64,000 nt of DNA, taken from Coptis chinensis. Taxonomy: Eukaryota; Streptophyta; Magnoliopsida; Ranunculales; Ranunculaceae. Of the stretch, positions 41,986-53,990 are shown one piece after another. The notes below the pieces were generated by a model that made no database searches, was not told the origin of the DNA, and saw nothing but the letters and a program-made list of their open reading frames with translations. How positions within the stretch are numbered: the first letter of the stretch is position 1; each line of letters starts with the position of its first letter. The stretch covers positions 11,939,501 through 12,003,500 of the forward strand of contig CM027382.1 in the NCBI GenBank assembly GCA_015680905.1. The letters run 5' to 3'. Both the position numbers and the translations under genes were made by a program.

Positions 41986-44390
41986 ATGATGGCCTTGAAC
42001 AAGAACTCTGTCTATGTATGTTTTACATGTTTACTTATTTTCTCTTTTAACTTTACTTCGAGGGGTGCAACTGAAGATCCATCTACAGCCCAAAAGATGA
42101 TTCATCAACGGCGGCTCCTGGAGCGGTGGCTAATGGGAAGGTCGAGAGTAAATCGGTGAGTTTTGTTATAATCCAAATGAAAATCATTACTTTTTTTTCA
42201 AGTGACACAATCTACTTGCATTGGTATATATAATAGGTGATGCATGCTCTAACGTACAAGCCAATCAATTCTTAAACTTTGGTGTTAAATGTTGCACATA
42301 GGGATTGAGAGGTCAGAGGTGCAATGTTTTTCTTGGGTGATCCATTAAAATGTTTCATGTGCACTAATAATATATCACTGTCTCAACGTGCAAGACCTCT
42401 ACTCACTCTTTCATGTTAATGGATACAAGTGCCAAGTAAACAAACTACAAAACTCACCCTTTATAAACAGTACTGATATTCGGAAGGGGGAAAGAACAGT
42501 TTACCGCTATTCTAGTACGTGTTAGTAATTACCTTGGTTCTTTTTAGCGTTTAAAGCCAAGTACATTCCATGCTGAAGTTGGTCTAGTACTCAAAGTTAG
42601 CTTGAATGGACACGATGCTAAGTTTACAAGCATTCAAAAAGCTGTTGATGCGGTTCCACCAAATTGCCGTTCGAAGACGTTGATCACCATTGGCCCAGGG
42701 ACGTACAGGTTAGAGTCTCATTACATTATCCTTTGATAGCTGCTAGTAAATTTACAGTTTTAGATTGAGAAAATATGTTGTTATAATTTTAGATTGGAAA
42801 AAAGTCAAAAAACAAATGCTGGAACCTAGTTCTGTACGCATGAGACTTTGTACGATGTGTAATGCTAGTGTATACACCCACATATGTTCGCACTTTTGGG
42901 GCTACAAATACATGCACTTTCCAAGATATATATACTTCACACAACTCTAAGTAATCACTAGATATGAAATTTGATGTCCTATTATTATTAGTTAAAATAT
43001 TTTACTTCTAAAATTTGATTTATTTTTGTCTTTCCTCATTCACTGCCGGTAGGGAAAAGGTAATAGTCGATAGAACCAAGTCCAATGTAATATTTCAAGG
43101 TCAAGGATATCAGACAACCATCATCGCCTGGAATGATACAGCATTGTCTGCCAAAGGAACAACAAGTAGCCACACAGTAGGGATCTTTGCATCAAACTTT
43201 ACTGCTTACGATATCAGTTTCAAGGTATATAAAATTAATTGATTATACCATCTAATACAAATAAGATAGTATCTTCATTGATGAAATTTTTGTTCGTCGA
43301 CCAAACTTACGTTGGTTTTTATGCACTTTTCTCATTTGAGAAGAATACTGCTCCTCCTCCTGATGGTGTTAGAAAGGGAGCACAAGCAGTTGCTGTCAAT
43401 ATTGAAGCAGATCAGGCAGCCTTTTATAGATGTGGGTTTTATGGTATACAAGATACTGTCTTGGACAACAGAGGGAAGCACTATTACAAAGATTGTTTCA
43501 TTGAAGGAGCGACTGACTTTATATTTGGTGATGCTAGATCGCTTTTTGAGGTACGCAGTAGAGTTTTATTTCTGACCTTAGGGTTATATATGTAGACCCC
43601 TAAGCTAACACATTCCTCAACCCAGTTAATTAAATCTTGATATCCTGCACTAGGCACTTACCCCTCATTTAGCTTGACGGCTTCCCTGGTTGATTTTAAG
43701 TGCCAGAAGTGAGTACGTTCAAATCATACCTGAATTGTATTATATCTCAGTCGGCTTTGCAATCTCTCGAAGACTTAAGACAACCATTAATAAATCCAAG
43801 TATATTTCCCATATATAAGGTTCCATTCTCATCTCTGACTAAGTGCACCTCCATATGCTGATATTTTTGTTTGAACAGGGTTGCACTCTAAACCTCATCT
43901 CTAGTGATCACCGCGGAATGATCACAGCCCAAGCAAGAGAATCGTTGGACAGTAACACAGGTTTTTCCTTTGTGAACTGTAAGATTATTGGAAAGGGCAA
44001 TGCATGGCTTGGCAGAGCATATCGTGCTTATGCCACTGTTGTGTTCATCAATACGAACATGGCTAACATAATCGCCATGGATGGATGGAATGATATGGGT
44101 AAACCAACTTACCACCGGTATGTAAATTCACTACTTAAAGTGTCTTATAATTTCTAAGTCCATTGCTTAATTATGTTCGTAATGGTATTAAATCACTAAT
44201 GCTCCAAATATTATGTTTTATTTGATTTTATGATAGGACTGTCTTCTTTGGTGAATATGGTTGCTCTGGACCTGGAGCCAACCGCAGTAAAAGGGTCTCA
44301 TACAGTAAACAACTTAGCCTAGCTGAAGCACGTCCATTTATGAGCATATCGTTCATAGAAGGAGACAAATGGCTGCCTGTTCATACATGA
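41986..44390 (+). CDS. Pectinesterase (pectin methylesterase), six exons
   Basis: Demethylates cell-wall homogalacturonan, releasing methanol. Exons: 41986-42147, 42548-42708, 43053-43224, 43344-43550, 43879-44117 and 44237-44390, giving 1,095 nt and 364 residues. All introns have GT-AG ends. The N terminus is a signal peptide (about residues 1-28, core CFTCLLIFSFNF). No PMEI pro-domain is present, so it is of the short type. Family motifs are present: GPGTYR (about 103-108), GAQAVAVN with Gln179, GIQDT with Asp202, TDFIFGDAR with Asp223, and WLGRAY with Arg280. The two catalytic Asp and the Arg are therefore kept, though the family's Trp after GRA is Tyr282. The exon 1 donor is set at GTAAAT because the stronger-looking GTGAGT eight bases on breaks the frame. 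The first ATG is used; the second follows directly. Confidence 0.92.
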
Positions 44391-44760
44391 ATTTTTTATA
44401 CGAAATAGTGTGTATCTGTACACCATTTTTCCCTATTTGGAACGAACGGACTGGATCCGTTCCTGTTAGGTCCGTCGCTAAGATATGAACAAATTTACTA
44501 ATTCGGCAGTTTATTTTTAACTATTTTTGGCACACACCAAACAAGAGCGGTCCCCATCCGTTCCAATTTACCAAAATTCTGGTAGTGATATGTATACGCT
44601 GATGTTGTAGTCTATGCCTTCGTAATATTCAACAACAATATTATTTTGTATCGTTCATGGGCCAAATGGCTTCCTATTCATACATGATACCCTTTTTTAT
44701 GCATAATTGTTCGTATACACTGATGCGTTAACCTATGCCTTTGTCATGTTCAACAACATG
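44391..44760. repeat. Duplicated pectinesterase 3' tail
   Basis: Around 44653 a diverged copy of the gene's last codons reappears (TCGTTCATGGGCCAAATGGC, then CTATTCATACATGA, against the real end at 44349-44390). After it the downstream sequence also repeats: TATACGCTGATGTTG near 44594 and TATACACTGATGCG near 44714, each followed by 'TATGCCTT(C/T)GT' and 'TTCAACAACA'. The first copy holds about 160 extra bases (about 44425-44588). A short tandem duplication followed by an insertion would explain this. Confidence 0.65.
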
Positions 44761-44769
44761 ATTACTTCG

Positions 44770-45500
44770 ATCTTCAAAATTTGGACGCCCACAAATAGCA
44801 AATGTCCAAATTTTGTTGACGTATTGAACAGTAGTAATTGTAATTGTATCCTCTTACTAATGAAGATTATACAGTTCCATGAGTTCTTTCAAATCATATT
44901 CTCTTAGAAGGGCCTTAAACATAGGATACCCTAGTTTAGAAAATATCTCTTTTGGTTTTGAAAAGTACTTTGCTGCTTGCCTTCGTAAAAAAAAAACAGA
45001 GACGCGCTCTTAACTTTGACAACTTAACCATCTTGAAAATCAAGGAAAGAAAAAGAGTATAAACGTCCCACCCAAAGTTGGAAATTCTTTATTTGTCTGA
45101 TTGTATCTTATTTGTCTCCTATTTTTTCATAATTAGCCCAAAAAATTTACAAATATTGAAGACTCTGTGAAAGGTAAAAAAAATAAATAAAGATAAACAC
45201 TCTACAAAGTGAAAGTTATTAACTGAAATAAAGAAGAAGATGTTAAGAATTACAAATTGATTTATGTCATATAAATGATTACACTTTTAGTTGCTTGCTT
45301 TGAGACCCTTTTCAAAATTCAAGCTAATGAACGAAACAATGCTACATTTAGAATTCAAGCATTGTGTATCTTAGTATCATACCAACAAGGGATTTGAGCC
45401 TGGACCTTCGACTTAGAGTGGAGAACCCCATGAACGTTAAAACAGAGTTTCATCGCTAAGGCAGACTTTGAGATTCTGTAGACAAATGATTATAAGGTAA
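44770..45500. other. Intergenic stretch, nothing recognised
   Basis: AT-rich sequence between the pectinesterase tail and the PPR pseudogene. No reading frame or terminal repeat was supported. Confidence 0.55.
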
Positions 45501-45503
45501 CTA

Positions 45504-45511
45504 TATATAAA
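45504..45511 (+). promoter_or_regulatory. TATA box of PPR pseudogene copy 1
   Basis: TATATAAA, about 57 bases upstream of the ATG at 45561. Confidence 0.45.
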
Positions 45512-45560
45512 CCTCATCCTAGGCTTTATACTTGTCTCTCACTCTTTAAATCTCTCATCC

Positions 45561-47703
45561 ATGGCTTCCCCTTTTCTCAAAAACCCAAACTCCAAGCGTC
45601 TTATATACCTCTCCCCCACATCCAGTCTAGCAGCCCAAGGGCAATTTCGAGTCGTTTGTCATTCTCTAAATCAATATGTGGAAAGAAGACAGTTCCAGAT
45701 TTTATTTTTTATTTTTTTTATTGGTAAGCCTGTTTTTAAATGAGATCAGTAACTCTTTGATGCCAGCGGGGTTTGAGCCCCAGACCTCTGTTATCATCAC
45801 CCAAAAGTTTTACCGACTTTGCTAGATGTTGGGTCATGGTGGAGATGTATGTCGACTTCTACCATAACATGTTCAAAGAATGACTTCATTTGAAAGCAAT
45901 TACTAGTACACCTTATCGTTGTGAGCTTTATAGGAACTATTCGGTTTCGTGGAATACAGGTAAAATGAATTCTCAGTAGACTTGGTTACTGGGACGGAAA
46001 GAATATTGGAAGAGATGTCCAAGGAAGAGTTGGAAGAATTAGGTCCTTCTGCAACGCCTTCTTATTGTTGACCCATGTTCATCCATTGATCATGTAACAA
46101 ACATTTTCAAGTGCTTGGGAAAACAACAATTGCAAAATCTTGCTGAGCAACTCATTCGAGTGTTGAAATCAACTGAGATTAAAGAAAAAGATATATCTAT
46201 TGGGAGATTTCACTAGAAAGTCATACCTCAATCTAGTTACTTTCTATCCCAAATAATTTCAATTTGGAGCTCACACCAAGGAAATCACCCACCCAAGACT
46301 TTAGTAGTTATCACAACAAACTCAACATAGCAAAACCACTAATATATCATCACAATTCATAGCAACAATAATTATGGAAGTAAATAATGCAAAGAGACAC
46401 AAAGATTTAAAGTGGTTCGGTAAATGTTACCTACGTCCACACAAGAGCCGAGTTTCCTTTATAGTAAAGATTGGAGAGTTTACAAGAGGTAGCAAAAATC
46501 AAGAACAAGAGGCCTCATTCAAACCCTAGCTCAATAGAACTCCCACAATATCCAAGAAATGAATCTCTCAAAGTTGTCTCAAAACCTTATTCTATTTCAA
46601 ACCCTAGCTCAATAGAAAAATGTGAGAAAATGGGCTTTAGGCCGAAATATAAAAAATCAGTGAAAATTTCGGAAAGCATGAGCGCGGGGTGCGTCTTGAC
46701 CAAGACATGGGCGAGCGCGGGTCGCGCCCCTTCTTTGCTGACTTCCAGTGAATTTCTCACAGCATGAGCGCGGTGTGCCTCCTACAAGGCCAAATGGAGC
46801 GCAGGGTGCACCTCCTTCTCCAAACAGATCAAAAGTCGAGAATGCGGCATCGGACACCGGAGCAAAGCTTGACGGTTCCACAACCCAACAATATCATACT
46901 TCATCTGTGCATATGCCACATGGGGAAAATTTATAAGACGGAATATTATTTTGAGACGATGCATCAGAAGCTTGACGTGATACCTTCATTCAAATCGTAC
47001 GAAGCTCTCATTGTGTATTTTTGTAGTTCAGAACAGATTAAAAAAGCTATTGATGTAGTTGACAAGATGTACACAGATATCAGATATGGTCGATGATTCT
47101 TTCAAATTCCTTTTACCTGCCGTTCAAAAAAATATTAAGAACCTCATAGAGTTTCGTGTGAATCTTGGAAAGTGTAAGGAGGGAAAAAAATACGTACGTG
47201 AAATCTAACCAAGACTTCAATGCCTTTCTCGAGTTTCTTTTGGAGTTGCAAAAATCCCTGCAGAGGGATGAAGCATAGACTTAAACGGCGAGAGTATCAG
47301 AATTGATTCAGAGGACCAGCCTTTTCTAATTTGGGTGATGGGCCATCTCAAGATATTATTATATCTCGATGTAAAGTATGCTTACACTGTTCTTGATCAA
47401 AATTTTCTCGGAATTTATGAGAACAATGATTTCAGGTATGGACTGCATTTGCTCAGAGCTATTGAAAAAGAGTTTAAGTTTTGCCCAAACCGGATTTGGC
47501 TTGATTATCTTCTTAGTGCTACTTGTTGACGGGCTCCTTACACTACCGCGACTTTTGGTGGGCAGGTTTTGGAAGATTATCCAAAAGCTGGGCTATCTTA
47601 CACTACCGCGACTTGTTTGAGGAATGAGGAGGTACATATATATCATATGGCTTGTGGGGCAGCAAGAAGAGGCAGAGCAAATAATGAAGATTATACCTAG
47701 AGG
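45561..47703 (+). pseudogene. PPR protein pseudogene, copy 1
   Basis: Starts MASPFLKNPNSKRLIYLSPT, a Ser-rich, Arg/Lys-containing start that fits an organelle presequence. Related frames follow at about 45963-46215. After an LTR-like insert (about 46230-46930) the C-terminal part resumes with DVIPSFKSYEALIVYFCSS and IKKAIDVVDKM, then VLDQNFLGIYENNDFRYGLH and CPNRIWLDYLLSA, then KAGLSY and finally EEAEQIMKIIPRG up to 47703. The 'SYEALI..C...', 'A..V...M' spacing is that of PPR motifs in an organelle RNA-binding protein. Stops and frameshifts are frequent. Copy 2 at about 58560-59310 matches its C-terminal half. The true 3' end is displaced by a MITE. Confidence 0.72.
46230..46930. mobile_element. 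Probable copia-type solo LTR inside PPR pseudogene
   Basis: Carries GTGGTTCGGTAAATGTTACC followed by TACGTCCACAC, close to the GTTCGGCAATTTGCC and TACGTCCACAC segment of the copia LTRs at 20141 and 29487. Like the left of those LTRs, it ends in a GC-rich part with repeated GAGCGCGG motifs. No internal coding sequence is present. I could not fix the exact ends or a target duplication. Confidence 0.45.
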
Positions 47704-48210
47704 CGCAGTGTTCTAAAAAACGCTAGGCGGCAGTTGGCAGTGGGAGAGCGCCTAGGCCTCCTAGGCAGTGCCTAAACAGGCTAGGCGCGGGAGGTTTTTT
47801 TGCTTAATATATATGGTAATATACACCTATACTACAAGAAATGAAGAAAATCATTTACTATAACTCAAAAAATAAACACAAACAAAAATACTTATTATAA
47901 AAATGCATAATAGTTGAAGAATATCGACTTCTTATAAAAACATACTCTTTGTTATAGTGGTATATTATTTACATTAGACTTTAGTCTTTTAAACTCATTC
48001 AAATCTTAAGCCTACACGGGCCTTTAATTTTCGACATTTAATCATTCAAAAAAAAAAAAAAAAACTTGCCTGGACCGTCTAGACCCGCCTAATCGGTCCG
48101 TCTAGACTTGCTTAGTTGGTCCACCGATTTTTTAAATGACTTGGGCCTAGGCGAGTCGGTTGGCACCACCTAGCACCTAGAGACCGCCTAGACCAATTTT
48201 TAGAACAGTG
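47704..48210. mobile_element. hAT-like MITE at end of PPR copy 1
   Basis: The left end, CAGTGTTCTAAAAAACGCTA, is the inverse of the right end (complement CACTGTTCTAAAAATTGG). Both arms continue into a run of CTAGGCG motifs. The flanks are CCTAGAGG (47696-47703) and CCTAGAGT (48211-48218), a 7-of-8 match consistent with a hAT duplication. PPR 3' flanking sequence continues after it, as judged by the CTACCTATCTAGGGATG segment that copy 2 has near 59340. Confidence 0.7.
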
Positions 48211-48325
48211 CCTAGAGTTAACGAATATGGCTTCATTCTTAGCTACCTATCTAGGGATGCTGGTAGAGACTCGGCTGGACTCTGTGTTTCTCATAAGCCT
48301 TGTTGACAATCCTCATTATTATTAA

Positions 48326-48644
48326 TGTATGGACCCTAAATCTCTGTTTTACACAATCTACTCTTTTTCTCTTTCTCCATCTTCTTTTCCCACTGTTCTC
48401 TCCTCTTTTACCCTAGCGGCCTCCCTTTTTCTCCTCACCTTCTCCTTTTTATATTCTCCCCCCTCTCATCTGGGCTGCCCATCTGTCTTGTTATCCTACG
48501 ACCCTCCTGCCGACTGTACGTCTGCCACGTCCGTGGACTAAGGTTCTGCGGTCTTGATTCGCTGCACCTCCGTGTCTTTACTTATGTTGCCTCCTATCCT
48601 CGTAACGCGGACCTAGTACATTCTTTCTATATTGTGCCACTACA
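48326..48644 (-). repeat. 3' LTR of Tat element
   Basis: 319 bp, TGTATGGACCC to GCCACTACA on the plus strand, rich in pyrimidine tracts. Confidence 0.93.
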
Positions 48645-49151
48645 AATGCCCTTCTCGACTCTGTGGTCCGTTAAAGGGATCCGGGTCGAAAAACCCCTTG
48701 TTGTTTCTCTTTCCACCACCCCTACTTTTTTTCTTGGTTTGCGTGCAAACTAGACTTCAATCATCACGCGCGTTTTCAGCCGTCCCTCGTTCCTCGCACT
48801 TCCACGTGTCTCGCACGGGCTGGGCTATCCAATTGACTCCTCGAGCTCCACAAAACCCCAATAATTATATTTTTACCCCTTCCCAATTTAAACCCCCCTC
48901 TCTCTCCCTCCTCATTTCGTTTCCACTCTCCTTTGCTTTCCACTGCTCTCTCCTTCACTCTTTTCCGATCAACCTCCAGTTTGCACGCACTCCATTGGTT
49001 TCTTAGCGGTTCTTTCCTCTTTTCGGACCTTTACTCTGGCATAACCACTCTCCTTGCCTCCTTCGATATGTTTTCTAGGCTTGCTTTATTTTTGTTCAAG
49101 CTAAATAGTAGGCTCTTTCCATATTCTGGGTCTGTCCCTCTGTTTTTCCGA

Positions 49152-51482
49152 TGTCGGACTCTAACTCCGGCGATTCTTCCACTTTCTGTTCACCCTAAGT
49201 AGCGTCTCTGCCTCCCATTGCCCCTACAAATGTCCCTCCACCTCCCGATTTCTTTGCTACCTCCACCCTCACGATACCGCCGCCCTAATTTGGACGCAAT
49301 TAGGGCAGCTTATGGCATCCCAGCCAATATAACTTTAGAACACGTGCCATCCATCACACACTACCCTCACCTGGTTCCCCGTCGTCCCGGGCACCTTGTG
49401 ATCACGGTGGGTCAAATTATTGCCGGTCTATGGCTGCCCCTCACTCTCCTAGATGTCGAGGTGTGCAATCACTTCAACATCCCCCCTACCAAGGCATAGG
49501 CAACTTTTGGAGGACTATGTATGCCACGAATGCATACAATATAATCGGCGAGCCCAAAATCACCATCTAAGACATCTTCTCCCACTACTTCATCAAGAAA
49601 AGTACCAAAGATGTCAGTGTGGGATACCAGTCTTTTTGTGTACGTCCTCAGAAGCTACCCCTCTTGCTCCGTACTACATCCTCCGACAAAGTGTGGCACC
49701 ATTACCCTTTATATGTATCAGGACAATTTCTGTCCGCGGACCTTCCTTCAGATTTAACTCTTAACCATCTTGCCTTCATCACCCGTGGTGAGTATCCTTG
49801 TCATTCCCTTCTTTTCTATTGCATTGTTACCGTTATGCTCTAACTTGCTGTTCTTCTCTGTTCTGTAGGTTGGCGGCCAGACTCCAAATCCCAACTCTAC
49901 TCCGGCATATCTTGTCCCATTTTTCAAAGACTCCGCGATCTCGGACCCGCTCAAGCCAGTCACTTAGGCATCCACCACACCACAGCCACCCAGCTATTGC
50001 AAATCCCCAGTCTACAAACTTTTTGTGGCTTCTTAGCTCCCTTTTACCGCCCTCCCCCTCCCAAAGAGCGGAAACCCAGGGCCTCTCCGCCTGCCAGAAA
50101 AAGATCTCGCGTTTCGTCCTCCCACCACCATCGTCCTCGCACCTCCTCTCATTCCTTTAGATCTCGTGACTCTCCTACAACCTCCGCGTCCGAAGACATC
50201 CCTTCCTACCGCTCCATTTCCAACTGGGACGACCAGTATACCTCTCCCAACTCCCCCACTGACGACATGGACGTCCGCAAATAGAAACTCTTTGACAGCG
50301 ATTCTGAGGATGATGAGGTGACAGAGGTTTCCCCCACCGAGGTGAGAGCTCCTACAGAAATGCCCCCGTCCAAGAGGCAGCGGACATCAACCTCTGAAGG
50401 GTCAGTCCCAGTAGTTTCGCGGACCTCTATGTCTGAAGCACCTGCCCCCATCACCTTGTCACTTCAACTCGCAGTCTCTTCCCCATGCACCCGCCAGCCC
50501 GCCAAAGAACCGATTCCACCGACAATTCCGGTTTCTAAATCGGCCCCAGCTGAAGACTTTTGCCCCATTTTCAACGTGCACAACCGCTGAATATCCATAG
50601 CTGACTCCGCCCTAGACAATGCGGCGGTAGCCTCTTCCCTATTCTACAACGCCCATCTACCCAGGGACATCGCCTATGCCGATGGTGGTTCGTTTGATTA
50701 GCACCGGACCTTTTTGTATACTAACTGGGAACGGGTACCCTCCTCGTTTTTTTTTCCCTCTCTATTTCTGTTTCTAGGTAAGCTTGGACATTTCTTTCAT
50801 GATCCGCGGTCTTCTCAGTGCCAAGAATAAGCTCGCTGCCTTGGAGAAAGAATTCAATAGCCTTTCTGGTCTAAAGGTTGCCTACGCAGGGCTTCAATTC
50901 GATCTAGTCGCTACTAACCTGGCTAAACTCAAGGCTCAAGACGAACTGCAGTCCGCGGAATCATCTCATCAGAACTACATGGATACGGTCAATGACCGCC
51001 TAAGTCGTCAACGGGAAATGCTCCTTGAACAACATTAGCTCAACCTATCTGCCTTAGCTCAACAACACCAGGCTGCCGTCGACACCCTCAATCAAGAGTA
51101 GAAAGATGCTACCGCCGCCCTACTTCAGCAACACCAAGATGACACGGCTGTCCTTCGCGAACGCTTCAAGTTTCTCGCTGATAAAAGGGTAACCAAGAAG
51201 ATACAGGAGGAGCTCTCCCGACTCACACAAGAAGGACGGCTTCTGCCTGACAGACCTGCAATCCCAGCGGCCGCCTCCCCCAAAGTTTCTAGGGAAGAGG
51301 TGGCAGCCGCCGAGGCCCTTCCCCACTCACCGGTGCATGAAGAAATTCCCAACCCTACCGTGGCTACTGAAGAGACCCCTGCCGCAACCTTGGAGAGCAT
51401 TACTGCAGTGACCCCCATTGTATCCCCCGAAGAGGCTCCTGATGCACTGGTTGCTACCAACACTCCCTCTGAGATGCCCTAG
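49152..51482 (+). pseudogene. Antisense accessory frame of Tat element
   Basis: Runs opposite to gag-pol, between integrase and the 3' LTR. From MSDSNSGDSSTF at 49152 a Pro-rich stretch leads into AIRAAYGIPANITLEHVPS and QIIAGLWLPLTLLDVEVCN, then VGYQSFCVRPQKLPLLLRT and VWHHYPLYVSGQFLS, which look like a globular domain of the 'putative gypsy-type transposon' class. An apparent intron (GTGAGT at about 49790 to TGTAG at 49868) is followed by a Ser/Pro/Arg-rich region. Another GTA...TAG gap ends near 50778 before a coiled coil (KNKLAALEKEFNSL, LAKLKAQDELQSAES). The frame ends at 51480-51482. Several stops and frameshifts break it. Function is unknown. Confidence 0.65.
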
Positions 51483-51899
51483 ACCCACTTTTTTTGTACT
51501 TCTTTGTAATAAGTCACTTTTACCCCATCTCGGCCACTGATTGCAATACACTTGTTTTGTTTATATCTAGATATTACTCTCTTACATGTGATGTTTGATT
51601 TTGCCTGGAATGTTAGTTATCTCTTTGTCTAATTAACTCTGTTACTTGTTTAAATCATATCGTGCCTCTTTCCCCATTCTTTTCCCCCTTCCTCCTGCAG
51701 GGTCTATTCTCTTGGTCTTAATCAAACGTGGCCCTTGTTTTGCTCTCTCTTCTCTTAGTTTGGGCTATTCAACCAACCGAAGCTTCGGTTTCTATGACCC
51801 ACGTGTTATTAGTATCTCTAATCCACGAAGGATCCTCCCACTCGGGACTCCTGCTTTTAGCGGGTCGCTGAGGCAACTCATCTTGCCCACCATTCCCTC

Positions 51900-52450
51900 C
51901 AACCTCCTATCGGTGGCCTCCTCACCTCTCTCCCGCTCTCCACGCTTTGGATTTCATGCCTCCCCGGTGCTTTTGCATCTCTCCTTCGCGGAAGGGCTCA
52001 TCCCACTCCGCTGGGCTTCACAGCCTTCATTTATGTCCGTGGGGCAACTCGTTTTGCCCCCAGGCTCCTCTCTAGCCTTGTATCAGCGAGGGGCTCATCC
52101 CCTCCACTGTCTCTCTCCACACTTGGATTTCATGCCCCCTGCGCGCTTTGTATCTCTCCTCTGTGAAGGGCTCATCCCACTCGCAGTGCTCTACAGCCAT
52201 TTATGTCCGTGGGGCAACTCGCCTTGCCCGTGCTCCTCTCTAGTTTCAGTATCAAGCGGCTAATCCCTCCTGTCTCTCTCCACACTTGGACCCAATGCCC
52301 CATGTGTACTTTGTGTCTCCCATCCGTGGAGGGCTCATCCCACTCCGCGGCTCTATAGCTTCCGAAAGTAGGGCAACTCGTCTTGCCCCAGGTCCAATTA
52401 TGACCTTGTGTCAGCGGAAGGCTCATCCCCTCCGCCGCCTCGTTGGTATT
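51900..52450. repeat. Tandem repeats in the Tat 3' region
   Basis: Blocks with CTCTCCACACTTGGA, then GGGCTCATCCCACTC and GTGGGGCAACTCG recur about every 160-180 bases, near 51945, 52120 and 52280, with a partial unit near 52440. Similar arrays are known in the 3' untranslated parts of Tat elements. Confidence 0.82.
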
Positions 52451-52764
52451 CCATGTCCCATGTTTATTTTGGATTCCTGCCCTTACAAATGATAATCTCT
52501 TCTCAAAAGTGCTGTCATATTATATATTTACATACAGCTACAGATTCCAGTCTTAGCTTTCCATTACATTTAACTGTGAAATTTTTTCAACATTCTCACG
52601 TTCCATGGCTTGTCTATCACTTTGCCTTCCTACGTCTGCAATTTGTATGTGTCAACCCCTCCGACATCCATCACCGTATAAGGTCCCTCCCAGTTCAAAC
52701 CCAGCTTTCCATCTTTCTCTTTCCTGGTACTAGGTGATACTCTGCGGAGCACCAAGTCACCTAT

Positions 52765-53798
52765 TCAGAACAGCCTTGGCTTGACCCTCCTGTTGTACTG
52801 TCTTTGCAATCTCCAGTAATACTCTTCCAGCTTTATACAGGCCATGTCTCTTCTCTCCTCTACTAAATTCAGATCCGCTGCTAGAATTCTCCAATTTGAG
52901 CCCTCCTCCACGGCCTTTGTTCGCATTGTAGCTGTCACCATCTCTGATGGGATCACGACCTCCACTTTGTAAGCCAATGAGAATGGGGTCTCTTGAGTGG
53001 ACCCTCGAGGTGTGGTTTGGTAACCCCATAGTACATGATTCAGCCCGTCTGCCCACGCCCCTTTCTTATCTTCCAATTTCCACTTAAGATTGTTCATAAT
53101 AGTCTTGTTGGACGACTCTGCTTGTCCGTTGCCCTCGGGATTGTAAGGGGCCGAGAACCCCTGTCTCATTTTATATGCTTGCAAGAACCTGGCCACCTTC
53201 GCTCCTGTAAACTGAGTCTCATTGTCTGCTATGATGGTGTACGACAACCCAAACCTACAGATAATATTATCCCATAAAAACTTGATGATTTGCGCTTCCT
53301 TCACCTGCTGCAGGGCACGGCTTCGATCCATTTTGTGAAATAATCCGTGGCCGTGAGCATGAACCTTCTTTTGCCACTGGCCATGGGCAGCAGTCCCACT
53401 ATATCTATTGCCCACATAGCAAAGGGCCACGGACTTGAGACGTTATGGAGAGGTTCAGCGGGGGCGAATATCAACTGGACAAATCTCTGACATTTGTTAC
53501 ATCTCTTAGCAAATTCCACAACATCCCTTTTCATGTGGGGCCAGAAATACCCCTGTGTCAATAGTCGGTGTGCCGTCGTTCTCCCCGCTGAATGGCTCCC
53601 GCAATCCCCCTCATGTAATTCTGCCAACACCTCGTGGGATAGTCGTGGATTCAAGCATTTTAACAGTGGTCCATTAAAGTTTTTCCGATACAGCTCTCCT
53701 TCCAATAGAACGTATCTCCGAGAAGTTTGTTCCCATCTCCTTCTTTCCTTCTTATCCGTCACTTCCTTTCCTGCCAAAAAGTCCTTAATTGGCTCCAT
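52765..53798 (-). pseudogene. Tat integrase
   Basis: Two overlapping frames. The first (53798-53301) holds the zinc-binding HHCC region, with HEGDCGSHSAGRTTAH and CNKCQRF, and the first catalytic Asp in WAIDIVGLLP. The second (53430-52765) holds the second Asp in IADNETQFTG and the Glu in NPEGNGQAESSNK. It then carries the C-terminal part (WGYQTTPRGSTQETPFSLAY). All three catalytic acidic residues survive, but a frameshift at about 53340-53400 separates the first from the others. Confidence 0.9.
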
Positions 53799-53990
53799 CC
53801 AACCCTCATTTTCTTCCGTGACCTAACAAATCTCTATCACATCCTCGATGCTTGGTTTCTCTAACCTTCCCACTCGTATCATTCTTTCTTCCGACCCGGG
53901 AATTGCGGCTGCTACATACACCAGGGCATCGGGCGTCTGTCTCTCTCCACGACCCAAATGAAGGAAACGGATTTTTGTGAACTTTGCAGA

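Noticed and set aside
48329-49202. Plus-strand frames over and just after the left Tat LTR
   Set aside because: They arise from pyrimidine-rich LTR sequence, and the LTR frame recurs in the right LTR at 57899.
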